Under the pieces are notes generated by a model that made no database searches, was not told where the DNA came from, and saw only the letters and a list, made by a program, of their open reading frames with translations. This document shows, piece by piece, positions 16,398-25,167 of a DNA stretch of 54,608 bases (position 1 is the first letter of the stretch; each line of letters starts with the position of its first letter). The translations under genes were made by a program, and so were the position numbers. Source of the stretch: Planctomycetaceae bacterium. GTDB lineage: Bacteria > Planctomycetota > Planctomycetia > Pirellulales > Pirellulaceae. The stretch lies in the NCBI GenBank assembly GCA_021298315.1, contig JAJTFC010000041.1:1-54608 (forward strand), read 5' to 3'.

Positions 16398-18072
16398 GCC
16401 GCAGCTACTCGATCGCTATCTTGGACTCGAATCTGAAATGTTCTGCCGGCATCCCAAGGATGCACAAAGGAACTCTCTGGCTGAGTACTCAGAGATCTTG
16501 CGCTCTGTGCAGACCCGACTCCCCATCGCACCTAGTTCTAATGCACTTCGCTGGTTCCTCTCCAATGGATCGAGCGTATCGCTCGAGATGGGAGGCTCAG
16601 CGGATCTTTCGAGGGCATTGATCGAGGTGGCTACCCCAGAGACACGCAGCCCGCGTCAAGTTGTTTGCTATCAGCTTGCCAATGAAAGGATCTTGCAAGA
16701 TGCATTGGCATCAAAACGGCCTGTGGATCAGTGGTCGTTGATTAAATCCAACAGCGATGCGTATGGTCACACCCTCGGGCAGCATGAATCGTACGATATG
16801 CGGATAGCCCAAGGCCCTTTGCTGGTAGCTTGGTGGATCGGGTTGCTGTTGCTGTTGATCCCGCTTTTGATTTACAGAGCCGTTGCTAGTGTGTGGCTAG
16901 GCGCAATGCTCTTGCTGTCGATTTGCATTCGAACCATCCGAGGTGTCCGGAGGGATTCCGAAAATTCAACTCCCCAACTCGCTGACTTACAAAGCCCTGA
17001 TTGCCTTCTAGGGTTTCCGATGGCTCCTTGGCAGTGGCTCTTGGCTGCCGCTGGGTTGCGTCGATTGCATTTCCCGATCGTTTGGCTTTTTGGTTTGTTG
17101 CTAACGGCCGTTGCACTTCGTCCGCATCGCAAGAAGGCCTCGGCGTTTTTGGCATCGCGATGTCTGCTCGATGGGGCTGGGCATTTGGATAGCGATTCGC
17201 GGTTCTGGGTTTCCGCTCGGGCTGCCGTTGTTGATCGGCAAATCGGATTTGGAAGCTACAACCAACACCGCCCTATATTCCGCTGCGATCCTCTCTTGAG
17301 AAAATTGCTCGCGGGCCCTTATTGGAACTTGAGCCAGTTCGCTTCTTTGTTCCATCCCGTTCAGCGAATCGAGATCGCAATCGGTGACTCAGGGCTTTGC
17401 CAGCAATCGCAGTGGTTACGTATCGGAGCAACCGCATTGGTTTTGGACTGGGTTGAACAGACTCACGAACCGAATGTGATCGAGCTCAAGTCGGTTGCAG
17501 AAGCGACTTGTGAATTCGCCAGGGACTGGATGCTCGTACGCTCGGTTCCTGATCGTTTTGGTCAGGACTTCCGAGCAAGGGAGATATCGAGGGTCTATTT
17601 GAGGTCATTAAAAAGTTGGCTTGAAAGAAAAGCGGATGTTCCAAGGGAGGCCTGGGAGATTATCGAGCTTTGGCAAATGACCCTCAATCAAATCGACATG
17701 ATCCCGAAGAGCCAAGGCCAACCTCCCATCTTGCTTGTCGGAAGACTCGATTGGATCAGTAAGCTTTGGTTGATACAGCAGATGGACAAGAGTACCGACT
17801 GGAGTATCAAGAAGAAGATCGACATACGCTACCATGAGTTGTCGGATCAAGGATACTACCAACAATTGGTAGATCAGCTTCAACTGCCACCGCTTATCAG
17901 TGACCGCGAGGTCCAGAGAGCCATGCGAGTACCTCCATCCGACTCGCCAGCATGGCGACGTGGAAATCTAATTCGTGAGCTTGGCGATTCTCAATGCAAC
18001 TTGGTTGTAGGCTGGGAATCGGCTCAATATGATTTGGAAGGCCAGCACTACATCGTCCAGTTTCCGAGATGA
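16327..18072 (+). CDS. PafA/Dop-family (Pup-ligase-like) protein with membrane insertion
   Basis: The family joins the C-terminal Glu of Pup to lysines (PafA) or removes it (Dop), using ATP. Numbering from TTG 16327, motifs include LGLESE (32-37; PafA has GIETE), NGSSVSLE (80-87), ATPETRSPRQ (102-111), SNSDAYGHTLGQHESY (141-156), LLDGAGHLD (280-288), NQHRPIF (312-318) and IGDSG through RIGATALVLD (352-374). PafA's catalytic Asp, seven residues after the NG, is Glu87 here. Residues about 163-275 are an insertion with hydrophobic segments near 165-183, 186-202 and 236-264, absent from soluble PafA. The start is uncertain: TTG 16327 overlaps the Pup-like gene by 71 bases, and no in-frame ATG lies before the LGLESE motif. 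Confidence 0.75.
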   Translation: MKKILRRKSKSIWSRATQAKAANEPQLLDRYLGLESEMFCRHPKDAQRNSLAEYSEILRSVQTRLPIAPSSNALRWFLSNGSSVSLEMGGSADLSRALIEVATPETRSPRQVVCYQLANERILQDALASKRPVDQWSLIKSNSDAYGHTLGQHESYDMRIAQGPLLVAWWIGLLLLLIPLLIYRAVASVWLGAMLLLSICIRTIRGVRRDSENSTPQLADLQSPDCLLGFPMAPWQWLLAAAGLRRLHFPIVWLFGLLLTAVALRPHRKKASAFLASRCLLDGAGHLDSDSRFWVSARAAVVDRQIGFGSYNQHRPIFRCDPLLRKLLAGPYWNLSQFASLFHPVQRIEIAIGDSGLCQQSQWLRIGATALVLDWVEQTHEPNVIELKSVAEATCEFARDWMLVRSVPDRFGQDFRAREISRVYLRSLKSWLERKADVPREAWEIIELWQMTLNQIDMIPKSQGQPPILLVGRLDWISKLWLIQQMDKSTDWSIKKKIDIRYHELSDQGYYQQLVDQLQLPPLISDREVQRAMRVPPSDSPAWRRGNLIRELGDSQCNLVVGWESAQYDLEGQHYIVQFPR

Positions 18073-18163
18073 TTGTGAGTTTGCTTACGCAGTTGTCGCG
18101 TTCGCAACATCTTGATTTCCACCTTCGATCAGTTATGCTGTTTGTTGAATCGCATCCAAGAGT

Positions 18164-18236
18164 GCGGGTGTAACTCAGCGGCTAGAGTGCTAGCTTCCCA
18201 AGCTGGAAGTCGTGGGTTCGAATCCCATCACCCGCT
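18164..18236 (+). tRNA. tRNA-Gly (anticodon CCC)
   Basis: A 73-base cloverleaf. The acceptor stem pairs GCGGGTG (18164-18170) with CACCCGC (18229-18235), with discriminator T. The anticodon stem CTAGC/GCTGG encloses loop TTCCCAA, giving anticodon CCC, which reads GGG. The T arm contains GTGGGTTCGAATCCCAT. The 3' CCA is not encoded. It is 91 bases downstream of the PafA-like gene on the same strand. Confidence 0.93.
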
Positions 18237-18260
18237 TTCGAATCTTGAGGCTGATCTGGA

Positions 18261-18572
18261 TCAGACCGCTGCAGCTTTCTTTCGGCTCTTAGGTTCACGG
18301 ACCGGAGCGGCCTCGATCACTTTAAGCTCCATGGGCATGAGAATTTCGTGTGCCGGAATCAATTCGATATGGCTGCATCGTTCAAGCTCAAATCGACGTG
18401 GGTTCTCACGGCATAAACAGAGTGCTAAGAGTGAGCGTGAATCCTCCATCTTGATCGGACTGATAACCCGCTCGGTCAACTCCCCGTCTTTGGCTCGATA
18501 TCTCAGTCGCACTGCGTAATCGTCTGGAGAGTACATCGCTTGCCTAAGAATCGCGACTTCGCTGTTTCCCAT
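18261..18572 (-). CDS. Small WYL-like domain protein
   Basis: A 103-residue protein from ATG 18572, with GGAG nine bases upstream; a longer frame from GTG 18626 is less likely. Its body (LRYRAKDGELTERVISPIK, then LLALCLCRENPRRFELER, then CSHIELI) follows the pattern of WYL domains: a short beta core with a basic R-F-x-L-x-R strand. No DNA-binding domain is attached. WYL proteins often sense nucleic acid or nucleotides and regulate transcription; PafB/PafC beside actinobacterial pafA are WYL proteins. Here it faces the ligase gene from the opposite strand, beyond the tRNA. WYL assignment is by pattern only. Confidence 0.55.
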   Translation of the reverse strand: MGNSEVAILRQAMYSPDDYAVRLRYRAKDGELTERVISPIKMEDSRSLLALCLCRENPRRFELERCSHIELIPAHEILMPMELKVIEAAPVREPKSRKKAAAV

Positions 18573-18764
18573 GGATCCGATCTCCGATGCACTATGTTTC
18601 GCGTTGTTTTTTCCTGAATTACGCACTTCTAACTAGCAATATCGCTTGGGGCTGTGACACCTCTGGTCACTGAGCATCTCGAAAAACCCTCAAACTGGAA
18701 AAAAACATCAAAAAAGGTTACGATCTTGGGGCCCCGATTACTCCAGTTATCAAAAAGGCTTCTG

Positions 18765-20015
18765 ATGCTCAGACTCTCCCGTTTCTCGTTCGGTGTTGGT
18801 GATCGCTTTGCCCATCAAGCAACCGCACAGCTGAAAGCATTCCAGCAAGTGCTCTCCGAGGGTGTGCAAATTATTCCGGTGTGGAACAAATCCAACCGCG
18901 AACACACTTTCATCGGCTCGCAACCCGCAAGTGTTCGAACTGCTGCCGATCTGGCGATCAAGCAAGCTGGTTGGACTTTACCCTGGCATACCGATGCGGA
19001 TCACATTCGGCTCGAGACGGTCGACCGTTTCCTGGATAGTTCGGATTTTTTTACGATCGATGTCGCCGATTCGATTGGACAACAACCTTCGCAAGAGGCA
19101 ATCAGTCGCTTTTTAAAGAACCATCCAGAGCTCTTTGGTAATCTGCATATTGCAGGGATCGAGGAGAGCATATTTCTTTCTGGAGATGCTCTTGCCCAGA
19201 TCGTTACCAAATACCTTGTGGCTGCTCAAGAAGCCGGACGGATATACCGCTACATCGCAAACAAGCTCGGTGAAGGGAACTTCATTGCGGAGGTTTCGAT
19301 GGATGAAACCGACTTTCCACAAACACCACAAGAACTGCTTGTGATCCTTGCTGCACTGGCCGATGAGCGCATCGCACTACAAACGATCGCTCCGAAATTT
19401 ACTGGTCGGTTCAATAAGGGAGTCGATTATGTGGGTGACCTGGATCGATTCGCCAAGGAGTTCCAAGACGACTTGTGCGTTCTTGCCCATGCAGTGAAAC
19501 GCTACGGGCTTCCCGACAACCTTAAACTCAGTGTTCACAGCGGGAGCGACAAGTACTCGATTTACCCAATCATCCGACAAGCCGTCGCGAAGGCTCAAGC
19601 GGGCCTTCACATCAAGACCGCTGGGACAACTTGGTTAGAGGAACTCATCGGACTATCTGAATCGGGTGACGAGGGAACTCGATTGGTGCGAGACATCTAT
19701 GCCACCGCTCTCGAACAGATCGGTTCTCTGACGGAACCTTATGCAAGTGTCATCGACATTCGAATGTCGGAACTCCCCGACCTGAACACGGTGGAAAAAT
19801 GGGATGGACATCGCTGGGCAAACACCTTGCGCCATATCCCCACCCATCCGCAATACAATTCCAACGTGAGGCAGTTGCTACACGTCTCGTTCAAACTGGC
19901 CGCGAAGAAAGGGACAAGATACACCGATTTGCTTAAGGAACATAGCGAGATCATCGGTCGCAACGTCTATGAGAACCTCTACGAACGTCACATGAGGCCG
20001 TTGTTCCTGGGATGA
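18765..20015 (+). CDS. UxaE-like tagaturonate/fructuronate epimerase family protein
   Basis: The family interconverts D-tagaturonate and D-fructuronate in galacturonate breakdown. I choose ATG 18765 (AAAAGG upstream at a good distance), giving 416 residues and starting right before the conserved FSFGVGDRF; a GTG at 18654 would add an unconserved stretch. Other family-like motifs are PVWNKSNREHTFIG, HTDADHI, SSDFFTIDVAD, DETDFPQTP, KFTGRFNKGVDY and LSVHSGSDKYSIYP, which contain His and Asp/Glu residues suited to metal binding. The stop overlaps the next ATG (ATGA), so it is the first gene of a coupled operon. Exact substrate is inferred from the family. Confidence 0.75.
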   Translation: MLRLSRFSFGVGDRFAHQATAQLKAFQQVLSEGVQIIPVWNKSNREHTFIGSQPASVRTAADLAIKQAGWTLPWHTDADHIRLETVDRFLDSSDFFTIDVADSIGQQPSQEAISRFLKNHPELFGNLHIAGIEESIFLSGDALAQIVTKYLVAAQEAGRIYRYIANKLGEGNFIAEVSMDETDFPQTPQELLVILAALADERIALQTIAPKFTGRFNKGVDYVGDLDRFAKEFQDDLCVLAHAVKRYGLPDNLKLSVHSGSDKYSIYPIIRQAVAKAQAGLHIKTAGTTWLEELIGLSESGDEGTRLVRDIYATALEQIGSLTEPYASVIDIRMSELPDLNTVEKWDGHRWANTLRHIPTHPQYNSNVRQLLHVSFKLAAKKGTRYTDLLKEHSEIIGRNVYENLYERHMRPLFLG

Positions 20016-22024
20016 TTACCTTGAGCAAACCCAATTGGTTACCCTGGGTCGCACTATTGGGCATGGTTCTGCAGGCGACCCATGCGAGTGCTCAAGATCC
20101 GATTTTAAAACCGTCCGCTTCGGGACTTGTACCTTTGGCTTACAACAACCCAGGATTGGTTGTCGATCTTGGTGTCGGGCTTTGGGCTTGGCCCATCCCC
20201 TGCGATGCCGATGGCGATGGAGATTTCGACTTGATCGTCTCTTGTCCAGACAAACCGTCCAACGGCGTATGGTTCTTTGAAAATCGACAAGGCGATACAT
20301 CTCGTGATCCAATGCCTGTTTTTGAACCTGCCGTGAAACTTAGCAGCACCGTTCACTACGTCATGCCCAGCTATACATCCGATGGGATGCGTGTGCTGAG
20401 TCCTGGCAAGGAATACAGGAATTTCACCAAGACCGGAACGACCGACTCGATGCCGTTGAGCGTTGCAGCGAATTTCTATAAGCCACAGGGGACGCAGACC
20501 AAAGGCCCAAAAGTTCGCCACAATCAATGGCGATACGCCGATTACGACCAGGACGGTACTCTTGATTTGATCGTCGGAATCGAGGATTGGAGTTTCTATG
20601 GATGGGATGACGCTTGGGATTCCCAAGGCCGTTGGCAGACCGGATCCTTGAGAGGATTTGTCTACGTCCTCCGAGGTTTGCAGGATGGAAAGTTCGCAGA
20701 ACCGATCGCATTGAGGAGTGCCAGTGGTGCCTTGCTAGAGACCTTTGGCTGCCCATCTCCAAACCTCAACGACTGGGATAGCGATGGCGATCTGGATTTG
20801 CTATGCGGTGAATTCCTCGATGGTTTTACTTACTTTCAGAACGTTGGCACCAAAGCGCGCCCAATGTACAGTGAAGGAGTCCGGGTTGCGGATATCCATG
20901 GAAATCCACTGACCATGGATCTGCAGATGATCGTCCCAGTCGCATTTGACTGGGATCGTGACGGAAATACCGACTTGATTGTAGGTGATGAGGACGGCCG
21001 AGTCGCTTGCGTCAGAAACAGCGGGAAGTTCTCTTCTAACCAAACGCCTCTCTTTGAAACTCCGAAGTACTTCCAGCAGAGAGCAGACACCCTCAAATGC
21101 GGGGCGTTGGCGACCCCTGTCGGAGTCGATTGGGATGACGATGGAGATGAAGATATCGTATCGGGAAACACCTCAGGGTATATCGAGTTTTTTGAAAACC
21201 TCAGCGGCCCGGGTGTTGCAAACCCCCGTTGGAATCCCCCGAAAAAACTCACCGTCGACGACACGGTGTTTCGAGTTATGGCGGGACCAAACGGGAGCAT
21301 CCAAGGACCTGCGGAAGCAAAATGGGGCTACACAACCTTGAGTGTCGCGGATTGGGATCACGATGGCCTTAAAGACATCGTTTTCAATAGTATTCTTGGA
21401 CGCGTGATGTGGCTCAAGAATATCGGTAAACCCGGACTGCCGATTCTCGACAAACCCAGGCCAATTGATGTTCGATGGGAAAGTGAGCCACCCGAATTAA
21501 AGTGGGGTTGGCTCAAACCGATCGGAACCGAACTTTTGACACAGTGGCGCACCACTCCGGTCGTCTATGACTTCAACAGTGATGGCCTCCAAGATCTCGC
21601 GTTGCTCGATACCGAAGGCTATTTAGCCTATTTCGAGCGAGAGGATCGAAACGGCATGATGGTTCTGAGATCACCTCGAAGGGCGTTTGTAGATTCGGCT
21701 GGCCAACCGATGAGGCTCAATCCAAAAACGGCCGGTGGATCAGGACGTCGCAAACTAGCGGTCTGCGACTGGAATTCGGATGGCAGATTCGATTGGCTTT
21801 TAAACTCGAAGAATGCGGATTTGATGTTGCAAAACTCCCTGTCCAGTAACGATCAACCAACAGTGTGGCAGTTTGAAAACACTGGATCGATTGCTGATAG
21901 AAACATCGAAGGCCACGATGTCAGCCCTACGACCATCGACCTTGACGGAGATGGATTCAGAGAGTTTCTCGGAGGAGCCGAAGACGGGCGATTGTATTAT
22001 CTAAATCGAAGGAATAGACCATGA
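20012..22024 (+). CDS. Secreted FG-GAP/VCBS-repeat protein
   Basis: A 670-residue exported protein with a Sec signal peptide (cleavage near THASA-QD, residue 28). It carries about nine Asp-rich calcium-loop motifs of the form D-x-D-x-D-G, among them DADGDGDFDLI, DYDQDGTLDLIVG, DWDSDGDLDLLCG, DWDRDGNTDLIVG, DWDDDGDEDIVSG and DLDGDGFREFLGG. These repeats build a seven-bladed beta-propeller in integrin-like FG-GAP proteins. No catalytic domain is evident, so it probably binds a surface, glycan or partner. It is coupled by four-base overlaps to genes on both sides, which links it to uronate-type metabolism and the YtcJ-like amidohydrolase. Confidence 0.85.
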   Translation: MITLSKPNWLPWVALLGMVLQATHASAQDPILKPSASGLVPLAYNNPGLVVDLGVGLWAWPIPCDADGDGDFDLIVSCPDKPSNGVWFFENRQGDTSRDPMPVFEPAVKLSSTVHYVMPSYTSDGMRVLSPGKEYRNFTKTGTTDSMPLSVAANFYKPQGTQTKGPKVRHNQWRYADYDQDGTLDLIVGIEDWSFYGWDDAWDSQGRWQTGSLRGFVYVLRGLQDGKFAEPIALRSASGALLETFGCPSPNLNDWDSDGDLDLLCGEFLDGFTYFQNVGTKARPMYSEGVRVADIHGNPLTMDLQMIVPVAFDWDRDGNTDLIVGDEDGRVACVRNSGKFSSNQTPLFETPKYFQQRADTLKCGALATPVGVDWDDDGDEDIVSGNTSGYIEFFENLSGPGVANPRWNPPKKLTVDDTVFRVMAGPNGSIQGPAEAKWGYTTLSVADWDHDGLKDIVFNSILGRVMWLKNIGKPGLPILDKPRPIDVRWESEPPELKWGWLKPIGTELLTQWRTTPVVYDFNSDGLQDLALLDTEGYLAYFEREDRNGMMVLRSPRRAFVDSAGQPMRLNPKTAGGSGRRKLAVCDWNSDGRFDWLLNSKNADLMLQNSLSSNDQPTVWQFENTGSIADRNIEGHDVSPTTIDLDGDGFREFLGGAEDGRLYYLNRRNRP

Positions 22025-23778
22025 TAGAGCCCAGGTCCCGGGTCTTGGTATCGCTTGTCTGTCTACTACTCATCTCAACTGGATTTTTGCATGTCAGAGC
22101 CCAGGATGTGCAGAGGGTCGATGCGATCTACTACAACGGCAAGATTGTAACGGTCGATGACCAATCGCAAGTGCTGCAGGCGTTTGCTGTCTTTGAAGAG
22201 AAAATTGTGGCTGTCGGTGATAATTCTATGGTGCGAAAATTCGCTCAAAAAGACACCGTCCTTAAGGATCTGGATGGCCGTATGGTATTACCCGGCCTGA
22301 TAGACTCGCATGTTCATGCCCCCGACGCGTCGATGTTCGAATGGGATCATCCGATTCCCGAGATGGAGACGATCCAAGACGTTTTAAGTTATATTCGTTC
22401 CCGCGCAGAGGTACTTGAACCGGGAAAATGGATCCATGTCAGCCAAGTATTCGTGACTAGGCTAGCCGATCAGCGATTTCCAACCCGTTTCGAATTGGAT
22501 CAAGTGGCTCCGAAACATCCCGTTTTTTTTCGCACCGGTCCCGATGGTGCCTTGAACTCATTGGCGTTGGAACGTTCCGGAATTGACAAAGATTTCCAAA
22601 TCAGCGACGGAGAACCGGGCTACATCGAGAAGGATCCTCAAACCCAAGAGCCCAACGGAATACTTCGGAGTTGCACAAGATTGGTCAAATGGGAGGACCC
22701 TAGGGTTAAGCCTACCGATCAGGAGCGGATCTCCAGACTGGCAATGCTGCTCAAAGACTACAACAGTGTGGGTCTGACAAGTATTTGTGATCGGCTGGCT
22801 ACCGATGATGGAATTCGTCTCTACGAAACTTTGCTTGAACGCGATGCCCTGAGTTGTCGCGTCTTCCTGTCCTATTCCGTCAACGCCCAGGCTTCGATGG
22901 AAGAGATCGAGAAGTCGATCAAGAGGGCCGCGACCCATCCAAGGCATCACTACGATAATCGGTTATGGCTGCGTGGAATTAAAGTCTTCCTCGATGGAGG
23001 GATGCTCACGGGAAGTGCCTATATGCGTGAACCTTGGGGGCTGAGCACCATCTATTCGATCACGGATCCAAAATACCGAGGATTGCTCTATATCGAACCG
23101 AGCAAGCTCTATCAGATGTCGAAACTTGCCTTGCAGAGCGATTTGCAGTTCACCGCCCACTCGGTTGGTGACGGAGCCGTGCACGCTCTGATCGACGCTT
23201 ATGAGAGAATCTCAACACAGGATTTTCCAGTCCGAGACAAAAGGCCATGCATCACCCATTGCAATTTTATGAGTGCCGAAGCGATCGAGCGGATGTCCAA
23301 GGTTGGGATCGTAGCCGATCTACAGCCAGCTTGGCTATTCCTCGATGGCAAAACCTTGCTCAAACAGTTTGGCCAAGAGCGGACCGCTTTTTTCCAGCCT
23401 TACCGGAACCTAGCAGATGCAAAGGTGATCGTCGGAGGAGGTTCGGATCATATGCAGAGGATTGGATCCATCAGGAGCGTGAACCCATATAATCCATTTC
23501 TTGGTATGAGCGTTGCGATCGAGCGGATTCCAAGGGGTATGGATCAGCCGCTGCATCGCGAGCAATGTATTTCCAGACAGGAGGCAATCCGACTTTACAC
23601 TCGAAACAATGCTTATTTGACCTTCGAGGAGAACCACAAAGGTTCGATCGAGCCTGGTAAGCTTGCGGATTTCATCATCCTCGACAGAGACATTCTCGAA
23701 TGTCCCTCGGATCAAATAGCATCGACCAAGGTGCTGGAGACTTATGTCGGTGGCAGACTGGTCTATCGTGCCGATTAA
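22021..23778 (+). CDS. YtcJ-like amidohydrolase, exported
   Basis: A 585-residue amidohydrolase with a signal peptide or N-terminal anchor (VLVSLVCLLLISTGFLHVRA). It starts at ATG 22021 inside the preceding stop (ATGA). Metal-site motifs are HVHAPD (about residue 98), HSVGDGAVH (about 380), HCNF (about 417) and GGGSDHM (about 477). The catalytic carboxylated Lys is probably in RGIKVFLDGG (about 318-327). The C-terminus has GSIEPGKLADFIIL. YtcJ-family enzymes hydrolyse amide or formyl bonds of small molecules; the substrate is unknown. The mandelate-racemase-type gene follows 26 bases later. Confidence 0.87.
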   Translation: MIEPRSRVLVSLVCLLLISTGFLHVRAQDVQRVDAIYYNGKIVTVDDQSQVLQAFAVFEEKIVAVGDNSMVRKFAQKDTVLKDLDGRMVLPGLIDSHVHAPDASMFEWDHPIPEMETIQDVLSYIRSRAEVLEPGKWIHVSQVFVTRLADQRFPTRFELDQVAPKHPVFFRTGPDGALNSLALERSGIDKDFQISDGEPGYIEKDPQTQEPNGILRSCTRLVKWEDPRVKPTDQERISRLAMLLKDYNSVGLTSICDRLATDDGIRLYETLLERDALSCRVFLSYSVNAQASMEEIEKSIKRAATHPRHHYDNRLWLRGIKVFLDGGMLTGSAYMREPWGLSTIYSITDPKYRGLLYIEPSKLYQMSKLALQSDLQFTAHSVGDGAVHALIDAYERISTQDFPVRDKRPCITHCNFMSAEAIERMSKVGIVADLQPAWLFLDGKTLLKQFGQERTAFFQPYRNLADAKVIVGGGSDHMQRIGSIRSVNPYNPFLGMSVAIERIPRGMDQPLHREQCISRQEAIRLYTRNNAYLTFEENHKGSIEPGKLADFIILDRDILECPSDQIASTKVLETYVGGRLVYRAD

Positions 23779-23804
23779 ATAGAACAAACATTTGGAAGTG
23801 AATC

Positions 23805-25121
23805 ATGAGTACGTTTGAAACGTGGAGCTCTCAGAAGGTAGAACAAGCGTCGAGCATCACCCAGCAGCACGCTTATCGGCGTGGTCCGAGGATTATAGCG
23901 ATCGAGACGCTAGTACCGCACGACATCATGCCAGGTTTATTGGTCTTGCGATTGCATGCTCAGGATGCCAATGGCAAGGTATGGCTGGGGCATGGCGAAA
24001 CGTACTATGTACCGACATCGGTCGCTGCAGTGATCCATGACTTTTTTTCTGCCCGCTTGCTCGGGTCAGACGCATTGGCGATCGAAAGCCATTGGCGATT
24101 TTTGTACGAGAGGATGATCGCCTTCGGGGGCACCGGGGCCGAGTTGCGAGCACTTTCGGCGGTTGATTTGGCATTATGGGATTTAGCAGGTCAGATCCAT
24201 CAAGAGCCTATCTGGAGGTTGCTTGGGGGGCCCGTGCGGGATTCGATTCCCGTTTACAATAGCAGTGGTGGGCCCAGTTACGGACGGAGCAACAATCAGA
24301 TTCCTGGAGCATCGGGTTGGCCGGGACATGGGGATCCAGGCAAGGCGGGACCACTTGAGGACAATTGGGCAAGCATGAACCGACCTGTGGAGTTGGCCAA
24401 GGAGCTCATAGGCCTTGGGTATCGCGGTATGAAACTCTGGTCGTTCGATAACGTGTATCGCAGGCAAGGGGGCCAGTTGTTGAGAGCCAGAGACATCGAC
24501 GAAGGACTATCGCCTTTTAGGCAGATTCGCGAGGCGCTCGGAGACCAGATCGATTTGATGCTCGATGGCCACGGGTTCTTTTCTCTGGGAGCAGCCAGGC
24601 AGATTGCACAAGCGATGCAAGAGGTGCGCCCCCTATGGCTGGAGGATATCCTCAGGCCTGATTGCATCCAAACGATGGTTGAGTTTCGCAAGAGCATCAA
24701 CATGCCAGTTGCCGTCAGCGAGATGCTTGTAACTATCGATGCTTATCGTCGAGTTTTGGAGGCAGGGGCCGCAGATATGATCATGATCGATCCGACTTGG
24801 GTGGGCGGTATCTCGGGAACTCGTCGGATCGCCGAACTTGCTCAAGCCTACAACGTACCGACATTGATGCACGATTGCACCGGACCGATGACTTTGTTGG
24901 CAGGTTTGCACATCGCTGGCTCTAACACCGGGGTTGCGTACCAAGAGACGGTTCGAGCTCATTTGGCAACCTTGTATCCACACCTGATCGATACGGAATT
25001 ACGGGTACAAGAGGGTCAATTGGAATTACCTTCACGCCCAGGGATAGGTGCACGGTGGCACGATGGGTTATTTGCTTCGGGGCATCCTGGTTACCGTCGC
25101 AGCGACTCTGGCACTGGGTGA
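23805..25121 (+). CDS. Mandelate racemase/enolase-superfamily enzyme (sugar-acid dehydratase type)
   Basis: A 438-residue enolase-superfamily protein with capping domain (1-150) and barrel. Candidate catalytic and metal residues are K210-x-W212 (MKLW), D254-x-H256 (LDGHGFF), E280 (WLED), E306 (VSEM) and H356 (LMHDCTG). D-x-H at the second strand and E/E ligands resemble the mannonate or gluconate dehydratase group, which dehydrates acid sugars to 2-keto-3-deoxy acids. It is last in the UxaE-like operon, where fructuronate-derived mannonate would be a sensible substrate, but that is inference. No export signal is visible. A small hairpin and then a convergent gene follow. Confidence 0.85.
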   Translation: MSTFETWSSQKVEQASSITQQHAYRRGPRIIAIETLVPHDIMPGLLVLRLHAQDANGKVWLGHGETYYVPTSVAAVIHDFFSARLLGSDALAIESHWRFLYERMIAFGGTGAELRALSAVDLALWDLAGQIHQEPIWRLLGGPVRDSIPVYNSSGGPSYGRSNNQIPGASGWPGHGDPGKAGPLEDNWASMNRPVELAKELIGLGYRGMKLWSFDNVYRRQGGQLLRARDIDEGLSPFRQIREALGDQIDLMLDGHGFFSLGAARQIAQAMQEVRPLWLEDILRPDCIQTMVEFRKSINMPVAVSEMLVTIDAYRRVLEAGAADMIMIDPTWVGGISGTRRIAELAQAYNVPTLMHDCTGPMTLLAGLHIAGSNTGVAYQETVRAHLATLYPHLIDTELRVQEGQLELPSRPGIGARWHDGLFASGHPGYRRSDSGTG

Positions 25122-25128
25122 CAGGTTC

Positions 25129-25152
25129 ATGCATTGGGTTCATGCAATGCGT
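25129..25152 (+). terminator. Hairpin between convergent genes
   Basis: GCATTG (25131-25136) pairs with CAATGC (25145-25150), extendable by two weaker pairs, between the convergent enolase-type and sensor-kinase genes. The ten bases GGTTCATGCA also occur twice in tandem here (from 25124 and 25137). There is no long T-run; bidirectional termination is only suggested. Confidence 0.3.
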
Positions 25153-25167
25153 AGTTTTCCGGACACT

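Noticed and set aside
18112-18519. A plus-strand frame running through tRNA-Gly and opposite the WYL-like gene
   Set aside because: It crosses a complete cloverleaf, so it cannot be a normal gene.
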